Source of the DNA: Microcaldota archaeon
GTDB lineage: Archaea; Iainarchaeota; Iainarchaeia; JAADDC01
Assembly: GCA_027074515.1 (NCBI GenBank)
Contig: JALTCQ010000039.1
Coordinates: 1 to 9,131 of the forward strand
Direction of reading: 5' to 3'
Length of the DNA: 9,131 nt
Part shown: in pieces, positions 1 through 5,607 of the stretch
Layout of the letters: each line of letters begins with the position of its first letter
Numbering within the stretch: the first letter of the stretch is position 1
Program-made: the position numbers and the translations under genes
The notes under the pieces: generated by a model
What the model was told of the DNA's origin: nothing
Databases searched by the model: none
Seen by the model: the letters and a program-made list of their open reading frames with translations, nothing else

Positions 1-1
1 A

Positions 2-373
2 ACGGCAATGGGGAACCTCATCGCCGCCAACGACCACGGCGCCGTGCTGTCCAAGGCCATATCTCCAAAAAACGTGGACAAGATCGTGGAGTTTTTGGGC
101 GTGAAGAAGCACGCCCAGGAGAACATCTCGGGAACGGAACTAACGGGGGCGTCCATAGCCGTGACGAACAGGGGATTCGTGGCACACCCGAACACGTCAG
201 ACGAAGAGCTGGACGTGCTGGAGGACGTCTTCGGGGTGGAGGGAACAACGAGCACGGCCAACTACGGAGATCCCTTCGTCCGCGCGAGCATAGTGGCGAA
301 CTCATACGGCATAATCGTCGGAGAAAGAACATCTCCCGTGGAAATACTGAGAATAGAGGACGTGCTGGGGTGA
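2..373 (+). CDS. eif6: Translation initiation factor 6 (aIF6), C-terminal part
   Basis: The reading frame is open at the left edge, so the start lies outside the window; 123 residues and the TGA stop are visible. aIF6 binds the large ribosomal subunit and keeps it from joining the small subunit, acting in 50S maturation and recycling. The family is about 220 residues built of five similar ~45-residue pentein repeats. The visible part holds the last two and a half or so, each with a small-hydrophobic stretch followed by an N-x-x-G turn (AANDHG, VTNRG, ANSYG). The opening AMGNLIAANDHGA closely resembles the middle of methanogen aIF6, and the ending IEDVLG is the usual C-terminus. It is followed after 4 bp by the LX gene, the usual archaeal order aIF6-LX-prefoldin alpha-FtsY. 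The stop codon lies inside the next gene's Shine-Dalgarno sequence. The identification is secure; only the missing half limits it. Confidence 0.95.
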   Translation, partial: TAMGNLIAANDHGAVLSKAISPKNVDKIVEFLGVKKHAQENISGTELTGASIAVTNRGFVAHPNTSDEELDVLEDVFGVEGTTSTANYGDPFVRASIVANSYGIIVGERTSPVEILRIEDVLG

Positions 374-375
374 TC
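367..375 (+). promoter_or_regulatory. Shine-Dalgarno of rpl18a, overlapping the aIF6 stop
   Basis: GGGGTGATC precedes the ATG at 378 by two bases and matches the archaeal anti-Shine-Dalgarno complement (GGAGGTGATC) over GGTGATC. The TGA inside it (371-373) is the aIF6 stop, which implies termination-coupled initiation. It also fixes the start of the short gene that follows. Confidence 0.8.
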
Positions 376-377
376 GC

Positions 378-548
378 ATGTGGAAGTTCGTGGGTAAGAT
401 GAAGATGGGCAAGAAGTGGGTGAAGTTCACCAAGGAGATCGACGCGCCAAAGAAGGAGAGGGCAATAGAGATCCTCTACTCTGACCTCGGCTCCAAGCAC
501 AAGGTGCCACGCCGCAGCATCAAGATAGAGTCCGTGGAGGAGATCTGA
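378..548 (+). CDS. rpl18a: 50S ribosomal protein LX (eL20/L18Ae), 56 aa
   Basis: This is a small basic protein of 56 residues: MWKFVGKMKMGKKWVKFTKE at the N-terminus, then a ...LYSDLGSKHKVPRR segment and IKIESVEEI at the end. This is the usual layout of archaeal LX: a strand with a K-rich tip, F-x-K-E, a helix, then a L-G-S-K-H-[KR]-[VL] motif and a closing I-K-I strand. LX is the single-module archaeal counterpart of eukaryotic eL20, a component of the large ribosomal subunit. Length (family about 55-80) and position between aIF6 and prefoldin alpha both fit. The start at 378 is supported by a strong Shine-Dalgarno two bases upstream. Its stop TGA shares one base with the ATG of the next gene (TGATG). 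It is short enough to be missed by ORF callers with a 60-residue cutoff. Confidence 0.92.
   Translation: MWKFVGKMKMGKKWVKFTKEIDAPKKERAIEILYSDLGSKHKVPRRSIKIESVEEI
536..545 (+). promoter_or_regulatory. Shine-Dalgarno of pfdA inside the end of rpl18a
   Basis: GGAGGAGATC followed by TG and the ATG at 548 differs at one base from the ideal GGAGGTGATC and has the same spacing as the sites at 367 and 6390. It lies wholly in the last codons (E-E-I) of rpl18a, so it codes and also recruits ribosomes. Confidence 0.75.
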
Positions 549-874
549 TGGCAAACAACGCTCTTCAGGTGCTGGACGAACAGATCGCCCTCTTAGAGGC
601 AGTGTACAACCAGACGGAGGCAACCATAACCGCGCTCCAGGCGCTGAAAGAGAAGGGCGAAGCGCTCATACCCATATCTCCTGACTGCTTCATACCAATC
701 ACGCTCAAGGAGCAGAAGGCGCTCGTCGCGGTGGGCGGCGACGTCCTCCTGGAAAAAAGCATAGACGAGGCCATAAAGATCCTGAAAAAACGAAAGGCAC
801 AGATAAAGGGGAATCTGGAGAAGTACCGCGCCCTGAGAATAAAACTGGCCGAGAGGGGCAGCAGCAATGCTTGA
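548..874 (+). CDS. pfdA: Prefoldin subunit alpha
   Basis: The product is 108 residues. Prefoldin is a cytoplasmic hexameric chaperone (two alpha, four beta) with coiled-coil tentacles that hold unfolded chains and pass them to the thermosome. An N-terminal amphipathic coiled coil (about residues 6-38) leads into the beta-hairpin region (about 39-65, LIPISPDCFIPITL then ALVAVGGDVLLEKS), followed by a C-terminal coiled coil (about 68-105). The VGGDVLLEKSIDEAI stretch matches the family signature V-G-x-x-V-x-x-E-K-S-x-E-E-A. At 108 residues it is shorter than the usual 130-150 of archaeal alpha subunits; both helices are short, so short tentacles are inferred. The start at 548 overlaps the LX stop and has a strong Shine-Dalgarno. 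The 3' end overlaps ftsY by 8 bp. The family call is secure. Confidence 0.9.
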   Translation: MANNALQVLDEQIALLEAVYNQTEATITALQALKEKGEALIPISPDCFIPITLKEQKALVAVGGDVLLEKSIDEAIKILKKRKAQIKGNLEKYRALRIKLAERGSSNA

Positions 875-1754
875 TCTCCTGAAAAAATCCTTCAACAAGA
901 TCGCGGACTCCGTGGCAGAAATCTCCGGGGCGGGCATAACCATAGACGAGAAGAGAGTAGACGAAGCGCTGGACGAGATAGAGTTAGATCTTCTCCAGGC
1001 AGACATCGCCGTGGACGTGCTGGACCAGATGCGCGAGGCAATAAAGGAACGTATTGTGGGGAAGAAGGTAAAGGGAAGGAAAGAAGTCATAGAGGCGATA
1101 AAGGAAGCGCTTGTTGATCTCCTGATTGTTCCGGCGCCCGCAATCGTTCCCCCGCCAGAAAAACCATACGTTATCCTCTTCGTCGGTCCAAACGGCGTTG
1201 GGAAAACCACGACGATAGCGAAGATCGCATACCTCCTAAAAAAAGAAGGATACTCGTCAGTCATCGCCGCGGCGGACACGTTCCGGGCAGGCAGCATAGA
1301 GCAGACGGAAGAGTGGGCGAAAAAGCTTGATGTGCGCGTGGTGAAGCACAATTATGGCGCGGATCCGGCGGCAGTGGCCTTTGACGCGGTGAAGAGCGCG
1401 CAGGCAAGGGGGGACGATTACGTGCTCATAGACACCGCCGGGCGCCAGGACACCAACGAGAACCTCATGGAGCAGCTGAAGAAGATAAAGCGGGTCGTAA
1501 AGCCACATCTGACGATATACGTGGGGGAGGCGCTGACCGGAAACGCGCTTTACAGCCAGCTGAAGACGTATGAAGAAGAATTGGGCATAGATGGAGTGAT
1601 TCTGACGAAACTGGATGCGGACACGCGAGGCGGCAGCGCGTTCACCGTCACCGTGGGCATAAAAAAGCCCATACTCTTTGTGGGCCTCGGAGAGAGCCCA
1701 GACGACTTGAAACCCTTTGAACCGGGGGAACTCGTGGAAATGATCCTCGGGTGA
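867..1754 (+). CDS. ftsY: Signal recognition particle receptor FtsY
   Basis: This SRP-type GTPase at the membrane docks with SRP54 so that translating ribosomes are handed to the Sec translocon. It has 295 residues in NG layout with no long acidic A domain, as is usual for many archaea. The N domain is about residues 1-95. G-domain motifs are: P-loop GPNGVGKT (107-114), DTFRAGS (137-143), DTAGR (189-193), TKLD (247-250) and GLGE (273-276). The asparagine in the P-loop (N109) and the ADTRGGSA segment after TKLD mark it as FtsY rather than SRP54. The ATG lies 8 bp inside pfdA, with a weak G-rich stretch (851-858) before it. It ends in ELVEMILG, the normal closing helix. A 36-bp gap and a new promoter-like element separate it from srp54. 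Confidence 0.96.
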   Translation: MLDLLKKSFNKIADSVAEISGAGITIDEKRVDEALDEIELDLLQADIAVDVLDQMREAIKERIVGKKVKGRKEVIEAIKEALVDLLIVPAPAIVPPPEKPYVILFVGPNGVGKTTTIAKIAYLLKKEGYSSVIAAADTFRAGSIEQTEEWAKKLDVRVVKHNYGADPAAVAFDAVKSAQARGDDYVLIDTAGRQDTNENLMEQLKKIKRVVKPHLTIYVGEALTGNALYSQLKTYEEELGIDGVILTKLDADTRGGSAFTVTVGIKKPILFVGLGESPDDLKPFEPGELVEMILG

Positions 1755-1759
1755 TATGC

Positions 1760-1768
1760 TTATTTATT
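1760..1768 (+). promoter_or_regulatory. TATA-like box of srp54, leaderless geometry
   Basis: TTATTTATT is an AT-only island in the 36-bp ftsY-srp54 gap. Its centre is 27 bases before the srp54 ATG, the distance usually found between an archaeal TATA box and the transcription start. No Shine-Dalgarno lies just upstream of the ATG (the sequence there is ttttctcaat). Together this suggests a leaderless transcript beginning at or next to the ATG. This is inferred from sequence only. Confidence 0.55.
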
Positions 1769-1790
1769 CAGCGCGGCCCTTTTTCTCAAT

Positions 1791-3062
1791 ATGCTTGACA
1801 GAATCCGCAACGCGTTCCAGATTCTATCCCGTGACGCAGACGTTGAGCGAGCGATAAAAGAGGTACAGCGTGCGCTCATAGCGGCGGACGTGGACGTAAC
1901 CCTGGTAGCCCAACTCGCAAAGAAGCTCCGCGAGGCAAAGGTTCCGAAGGGCGTCCCGAAGTCCAGATACCTCACGAAACTGCTCTACGATGAGCTCGTG
2001 GAGATCCTCGGCGGAAAGGCACGCCCGTTCCCGGTGATCCCGCAGCGCATAATGCTCCTTGGCCTCTACGGCTCCGGGAAGACAACAACGGCGGCAAAGC
2101 TCGGCCACTGGCTCCAGAAAAGGGGGCTAAAGGTGCTCCTCGTCGCGGCGGATACTCACAGGCCAGGCGCCTACGATCAACTAAAACAGCTGGCGGAGAA
2201 GGCAAATCTTGGGTTCTTCGGCATAAAGGGTGAGAAGGATCCTGTGAAGGTCGTGGAAAAGGCCCTAAAACAAGTGGCAGACGTCTACATCGTGGACACG
2301 GCAGGAAGAACGACCCTTGACGACGAACTCATAGAAGAGGTAAAGCGCATACGCGACGTGCTCATCCCGGACAAAACGCTCCTCGTCATACCGGCAGATA
2401 TGGGCCAGGCAGCAGGAAGAGAGGCAAAGCGCTTCAAGGAAGAGGTTGGCGTGGACGGCGTCATCGTCACAAAGATGGACGGCAGCGGAAAGGGTGGCGG
2501 AGCGCTATCCGCTTGCGCGGTGGCCGGCGTTCCCGTGTATTTCATCGGAACGGGGGAACACATAAGGGATTTTGAACAGTTCGACGCGAACAAATTCATC
2601 TCGCGCATCCTCGGTGTTCCAGATATTGAAAAGCTCGTGGAGCTTGCGCAGGAGACGGAGATAAAGCCAGAGGACATCCTGGAGGGTGAATTTGATATAG
2701 AGAAGTTCCACAAGCAGATAGAGGCAACGATGAACATGGGGCCAATAGATAAAGTACTCCAGATGTTGGGGATATCCTCGGTGCCCAAGGAGATGAAAAA
2801 GATGACCGAGGAGAAGTTCAAGAAGTACGACGCCATTTACAAGAGCATGACGAAGTACGAGCGCAGGCACCCGGAGGTGCTTCAGGATCCGTCGCGCATA
2901 AGGAGGATAGCGATGGGTTCAGGAACGACGGAGGAAGATGTGCGAGAGATGTTGAGAGACTTCAAGAAGGCGCAAAAACTGATGAAAAAGCTTAAACGAG
3001 CTGGAACCAGAAGAAGGATGGAAAAAATGCTCGCAAGCGGGCAGTTCCCAATAATGAAGTGA
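1791..3062 (+). CDS. srp54: Signal recognition particle protein SRP54
   Basis: This GTPase subunit of SRP binds 7S RNA and hydrophobic signal sequences on nascent chains and docks on FtsY. It has 423 residues (family about 430-450). N domain: about 1-85. G domain: P-loop GLYGSGKTTT (91-100), DTHRPGA (121-127), DTAGR (169-173), TKMD (227-230), GTGE (253-256). M domain: about 300-423, methionine-rich, with the RNA-binding SRIRRIAMGSGT motif (368-379). The third P-loop position is tyrosine (Y93), where most SRP54/Ffh proteins have glutamine. PADMGQAAG (201-209) replaces the more common DATIGQ form and recalls Thermoplasmata-type proteins. The start fits because the N domain begins normally with MLDRIRNAF and a TATA-like box sits 27 bases upstream. 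The stop is 4 bp before the Pus10-like gene. The identification is certain. Confidence 0.97.
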   Translation: MLDRIRNAFQILSRDADVERAIKEVQRALIAADVDVTLVAQLAKKLREAKVPKGVPKSRYLTKLLYDELVEILGGKARPFPVIPQRIMLLGLYGSGKTTTAAKLGHWLQKRGLKVLLVAADTHRPGAYDQLKQLAEKANLGFFGIKGEKDPVKVVEKALKQVADVYIVDTAGRTTLDDELIEEVKRIRDVLIPDKTLLVIPADMGQAAGREAKRFKEEVGVDGVIVTKMDGSGKGGGALSACAVAGVPVYFIGTGEHIRDFEQFDANKFISRILGVPDIEKLVELAQETEIKPEDILEGEFDIEKFHKQIEATMNMGPIDKVLQMLGISSVPKEMKKMTEEKFKKYDAIYKSMTKYERRHPEVLQDPSRIRRIAMGSGTTEEDVREMLRDFKKAQKLMKKLKRAGTRRRMEKMLASGQFPIMK

Positions 3063-3066
3063 TGCT

Positions 3067-3831
3067 ATGGATGCAGATATCCTCGAGCGGGCAAGGCAGA
3101 TCACCAAAGAGATAAGGCTGTGCAACCACTGCCTGGGGCGGCTATTCCTGGAGGTGGACGGAAAGAACAACGAGGAGAGGGGGCAAAAGATAAGGGAGGC
3201 GCTAAAACAGAAAGAACCAAACGAATGCGAGCTCTGTGGAGGCTTCTTCAAGCAGGTGGACAACATTGCGTGGAAGGCGGCAAGGGAGCTGGGAAAATGC
3301 GATGCCAGAACGATCATAGTGACTAGTAGTGTGCCAAAAGCGGTTCTGGAGAAGGAAGAGGAGATCTGGAAAAAGTATGGCGTTAAGCAGTCTGAATCTA
3401 TAAAGAAGGATATCAACCGAAGCGTTGGGAAGAGGATGGCAGACATTGGGCCGTGGAGATACGACCCGGAGGCGCCAGAGGCGAGAATAATTGTGGATCT
3501 GACGGGCAACGTACAGGTGGAGATAACACCAATCTACATAACTGCGACCCTACGCTCAGACACCCCTTCAAAGAGCGAAACAAGAAGCATCATCAAAACA
3601 GCAGTGGAAGCAATATTCGGGGCAAGAGACGTGCGAATCCGATCAAAAGAATGGAAAGGGGGGACAAAAATTGTTATTGAGGTGATAGACCCCAGCCACA
3701 GGCACGTGAACGTCAAAATCCTCGAAAGGGCGCTGGAAGAAATGGCCGGAAGGAAGATCATCGAAATAATCGGCACGACAAGCGCGGAGGGCGCAAGAAA
3801 ATTCTTGGGGGGAGAGAAGTGGATCCGATAG
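3067..3831 (+). CDS. Pus10-like protein lacking the pseudouridine synthase domain
   Basis: The product is 254 residues. The N-terminal ~160 match archaeal Pus10, the enzyme making pseudouridine 54/55 in tRNA: a CNHCLGRLF motif (C19, C22), NEERGQKIR, a second pair CELC (C54, C57) that would complete a zinc site, QSESIKKDINRSVGKR (108-123), and a strand ending VEITPIYI (151-158). In full Pus10 this region is followed by a second zinc ribbon and a catalytic domain with a G-R-E-D-x-D-x-R-M-L-G motif. Neither is present: after residue 158 come about 95 K/R/E-rich residues of unknown relationship, ending FLGGEKWIR. The gene sits right after srp54, a place where Pus10 is found in other euryarchaea, so it is probably the positional orthologue. 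An RNA-binding role without catalysis is inferred. Start: ATG 4 bp after the srp54 stop, with GTGAT just before. The 3' end overlaps the next gene by 13 bp. Confidence 0.75.
   Translation: MDADILERARQITKEIRLCNHCLGRLFLEVDGKNNEERGQKIREALKQKEPNECELCGGFFKQVDNIAWKAARELGKCDARTIIVTSSVPKAVLEKEEEIWKKYGVKQSESIKKDINRSVGKRMADIGPWRYDPEAPEARIIVDLTGNVQVEITPIYITATLRSDTPSKSETRSIIKTAVEAIFGARDVRIRSKEWKGGTKIVIEVIDPSHRHVNVKILERALEEMAGRKIIEIIGTTSAEGARKFLGGEKWIR
3807..3814 (+). promoter_or_regulatory. Shine-Dalgarno supporting the GTG start of the A24 peptidase
   Basis: GGGGGGAG lies four bases before the GTG at 3819, inside the last codons of the Pus10-like gene. No ATG stands near this position in the right frame before the first membrane segment, so the site decides for the GTG start. 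Confidence 0.6.
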
Positions 3832-4601
3832 CGGCAGGTGTGACCGTCGGCGCGTCCCTGATCGCAGCGGTGATAGATGCGTTCACAGGGGAGATTCCCG
3901 AGTGGCTAACGATCCCCCTAGCAGTGCTGGGGCTCATCTACGCGTACGTGAATGGATATTTCATTGCAGCGCTCATCGTTTCTGCAATCACCCTCGGCGT
4001 GGGCTACGCCATGTACTACACGGGACAACTGGGTGGTGGAGACGTCCTCTTGCTCACGGGCATTGGCGCGTGGATTCCCCTTGTTCTACCACCACGCTTC
4101 GGGGCAATCGCATACCTATTCAACCTGCCCTTCGCCGTGCTGTTCCTCGGGCTCCTCCTATCGTCCACGTTCTTCTCCGTGTACTACTCCGCGATGCTAG
4201 GCAAGAAGAACAAATGGTTCTACGCGGTGCCAATACCCTACCTCTTCCTCTCGCCACTCCTCGCAGTGACTTACGGCGCGATAATTACCTCAATCCTCGG
4301 AACAAAATACCGAGAAGATTTGTTCGTGCGTGAAAGAATGGTAGACGAACTCGTACCGGAAGATGTGCTCGCAGAGGATGTGGATGGCCTACCGCCGGGA
4401 AAGCACGTGCTAGAAAAGAAGGATATAGAACTGCTCAAGAAAAAAGGCGTCCGCAGTGTCAAAATACTGGATAACCTGCCGCGCTTTGGCCCATTTATCT
4501 TTTTAGCCCTGCTGACCATCCTTTGGCTTGAATCCAACCCCACTGACCTTGATTCTTACGCGTCGGCCCTCCTCTCGCTCAAAATCTACCTTCTTTCCTA
4601 A
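3819..4601 (+). CDS. Archaeal A24 (GxGD) prepilin/preflagellin-type signal peptidase
   Basis: This integral membrane aspartyl protease removes the class III signal peptide from archaellin- or pilin-like proteins. It has 260 residues. The two catalytic aspartates are visible: D20 in IDAFTGEIPEWL at the end of the first membrane segment, and D75 in the GxGD motif (LGGGDVLLL). Hydrophobic segments lie at about 5-19, 31-44, 47-66, 76-96, 98-123, 137-160 and 224-236. A hydrophilic stretch (about 161-222) with LVPEDVLAEDVDGLPPG and DIELLKKKGVRSVKI precedes the last segment and resembles the C-terminal extension of archaeal A24 peptidases. No cysteine-rich bacterial-type domain is present, and no archaellum or pilus gene is nearby, so the substrate is open. 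The start is GTG, backed by a GGGGGGAG site. The last 32 codons are antisense to the end of rtcA on the other strand. Confidence 0.85.
   Translation: MDPIAAGVTVGASLIAAVIDAFTGEIPEWLTIPLAVLGLIYAYVNGYFIAALIVSAITLGVGYAMYYTGQLGGGDVLLLTGIGAWIPLVLPPRFGAIAYLFNLPFAVLFLGLLLSSTFFSVYYSAMLGKKNKWFYAVPIPYLFLSPLLAVTYGAIITSILGTKYREDLFVRERMVDELVPEDVLAEDVDGLPPGKHVLEKKDIELLKKKGVRSVKILDNLPRFGPFIFLALLTILWLESNPTDLDSYASALLSLKIYLLS
4503..4601. other. Convergent coding overlap of the A24 peptidase and rtcA
   Basis: The A24 gene (+) stops at 4599-4601 and rtcA (-) stops at 4503-4505, so 99 bp code on both strands. On + they encode half of the last membrane segment and a hydrophilic tail (residues 229-260). On - they encode the conserved closing strands of RtcA (RVRIKVSGVGF). 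There is no intergenic space for a separate terminator for either gene. Confidence 0.85.
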
Positions 4602-5576
4602 AAACTGCTCCACGACCCACGCGTTGGTCACCTGGTGAAGCGTCGGCTCGGCAACGAGGATCTCGGAGGGCCCAGAAGCAAGGGCAAGGTATGGGATGAG
4701 TTGATCACCCATGTGCGCGTCCACCGGCGCCCCGGACTCGGCAATATGGATGAAATAGTTGGCAGCACGCTTGCCTACAACCTCTGCGAGAAGTCCGCGC
4801 GCCCCAAGGGCCGAGGCACCAATGGGATAGCTCCCCGCCCAGAGAGTTACGCCAGAACCGGGACAGAGCACCTCGGAGCGGGAATACGTCACAGTGGAGA
4901 CGTCCGCATCGTAGCCCGCAGAGTTCAAGCGTTTTCTAGCAGCCTCCGCCTGCCTTTCAGCCACGTCAGGAGGCAACGCGCCCGCGTGGGAAACACCAAA
5001 CACCTTAGAGATTTCTGGAGTATCCACGAGGTGAAGAGGAGATAGTGAAGAAACAGGATGCACAGTAAGCTCAATCACGCCGCCACCCTTTGGGAAATAG
5101 CCCCTGCGAATCAGACGGAAATCCACACGGGCACCCAAGCGCTCCAGCCACGGGAGGAACACGTTAGCAAAGTAGTCAACAGAGGGGGCGTGTTCAACGT
5201 CCGTTCCACCAACGATGCGAACAGTGGACTGGCCGCCTGCAAAAAGTAGTGGCAAAAGCACAGTCTGAGCAACCAGCACGACAGAACCAGCCGTACCGAT
5301 GTTAAACACGCATCTGCCCGGGCGAATGGGCCCAGGCTCAAAGACCAGCTCCATGGAATCAAGGGTTGCGCCAGAAACACGGGCACCGGTGATCTTCTGA
5401 AGCGCCTGGACAGCAGTTAGATGTTGTGGTTGAAGACCAGGCCTCGGTCGTCGAGCACGGATATCCTTTATTCGCACGGGTCGCCCGAGAAGAGCGGAGA
5501 GAGATAGCGCAGTGCGGAGAATTTGGCCACCGCCCTCCCCGTAAGAGCCAGAAATGACGAGAAGATCATCGTCCAT
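4503..5576 (-). CDS. rtcA: RNA 3'-terminal phosphate cyclase RtcA
   Basis: RtcA converts RNA 3'-phosphate to a 2',3'-cyclic phosphate using ATP through a covalent histidine-AMP intermediate; it serves RNA repair and end processing in the cytoplasm. It has 357 residues (family about 330-360). Visible motifs: GSYGEGGGQILRTALSLSAL (10-29), RPRPGLQPQHLTAV (44-57), GTAGSV (94-99), RGYFPKGGG (158-166), HMGDQLIPYLALA (288-300) and HQVTNAWVVEQFL (314-326). H314 aligns with the nucleotidylated histidine of E. coli RtcA. The frame is open further upstream, but the start at 5576 gives MDDDLLVISGSYGEGGG, the normal N-terminus; an earlier start at 5648 would add 24 residues with no family match and would run into the GGGP synthase gene. 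A 31-bp AT-rich gap upstream carries a promoter-like box. No rtcB is visible. The 3' end overlaps the A24 gene by 99 bp. Confidence 0.95.
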   Translation of the reverse strand: MDDDLLVISGSYGEGGGQILRTALSLSALLGRPVRIKDIRARRPRPGLQPQHLTAVQALQKITGARVSGATLDSMELVFEPGPIRPGRCVFNIGTAGSVVLVAQTVLLPLLFAGGQSTVRIVGGTDVEHAPSVDYFANVFLPWLERLGARVDFRLIRRGYFPKGGGVIELTVHPVSSLSPLHLVDTPEISKVFGVSHAGALPPDVAERQAEAARKRLNSAGYDADVSTVTYSRSEVLCPGSGVTLWAGSYPIGASALGARGLLAEVVGKRAANYFIHIAESGAPVDAHMGDQLIPYLALASGPSEILVAEPTLHQVTNAWVVEQFLGKKVDFEREEGRRVRIKVSGVGFKPKDGQQG

Positions 5577-5607
5577 ATAATAAGAACGAAAAAAGAGAAA
5601 ATAAAAC
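5577..5607 (-). terminator. T-rich tract after GGGP synthase, possible terminator
   Basis: Read on the - strand, the 31 bases directly after the GGGP synthase stop are strongly T-rich, with runs of four, four and six T. Archaeal transcription commonly ends on such oligo-T tracts without a hairpin. The same bases also contain the presumed rtcA promoter, so some transcripts may end here while new ones begin. This is inference from composition. Confidence 0.35.
5598..5606 (-). promoter_or_regulatory. TATA-like box of rtcA, leaderless geometry
   Basis: On the - strand TTTTATTTT is centred 26 bases before the rtcA ATG at 5576, nearly the same distance as the box before srp54. No Shine-Dalgarno lies in the 31-bp gap. 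A separate leaderless rtcA transcript is suggested but not shown. Confidence 0.5.

Noticed and set aside
18..623. 201-codon open frame on the - strand
   Set aside because: It is antisense to aIF6, rpl18a and pfdA. The Arg/Pro/Leu-rich translation is typical of a shadow frame.
593..1351. 252-codon open frame on the - strand
   Set aside because: It is antisense to pfdA and ftsY, and its Ser/Ala/Phe-rich translation is what the reverse strand of K/E-rich codons gives. No motif was recognised.
1756..1857. Possible 33-codon small ORF starting right after the ftsY stop (GGGTGAT then ATG)
   Set aside because: The ribosome-like site touches the ATG with no workable spacing, the ORF overlaps srp54 in another frame, and the stretch is better explained by a TATA-like box.
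3831..4601. Pus10 catalytic domain lost through a frameshift and still present downstream
   Set aside because: The frames after 3831 were read. The strong frame is the A24 peptidase and the others show no G-R-E-D-x-D-like motif, so no catalytic remnant follows.
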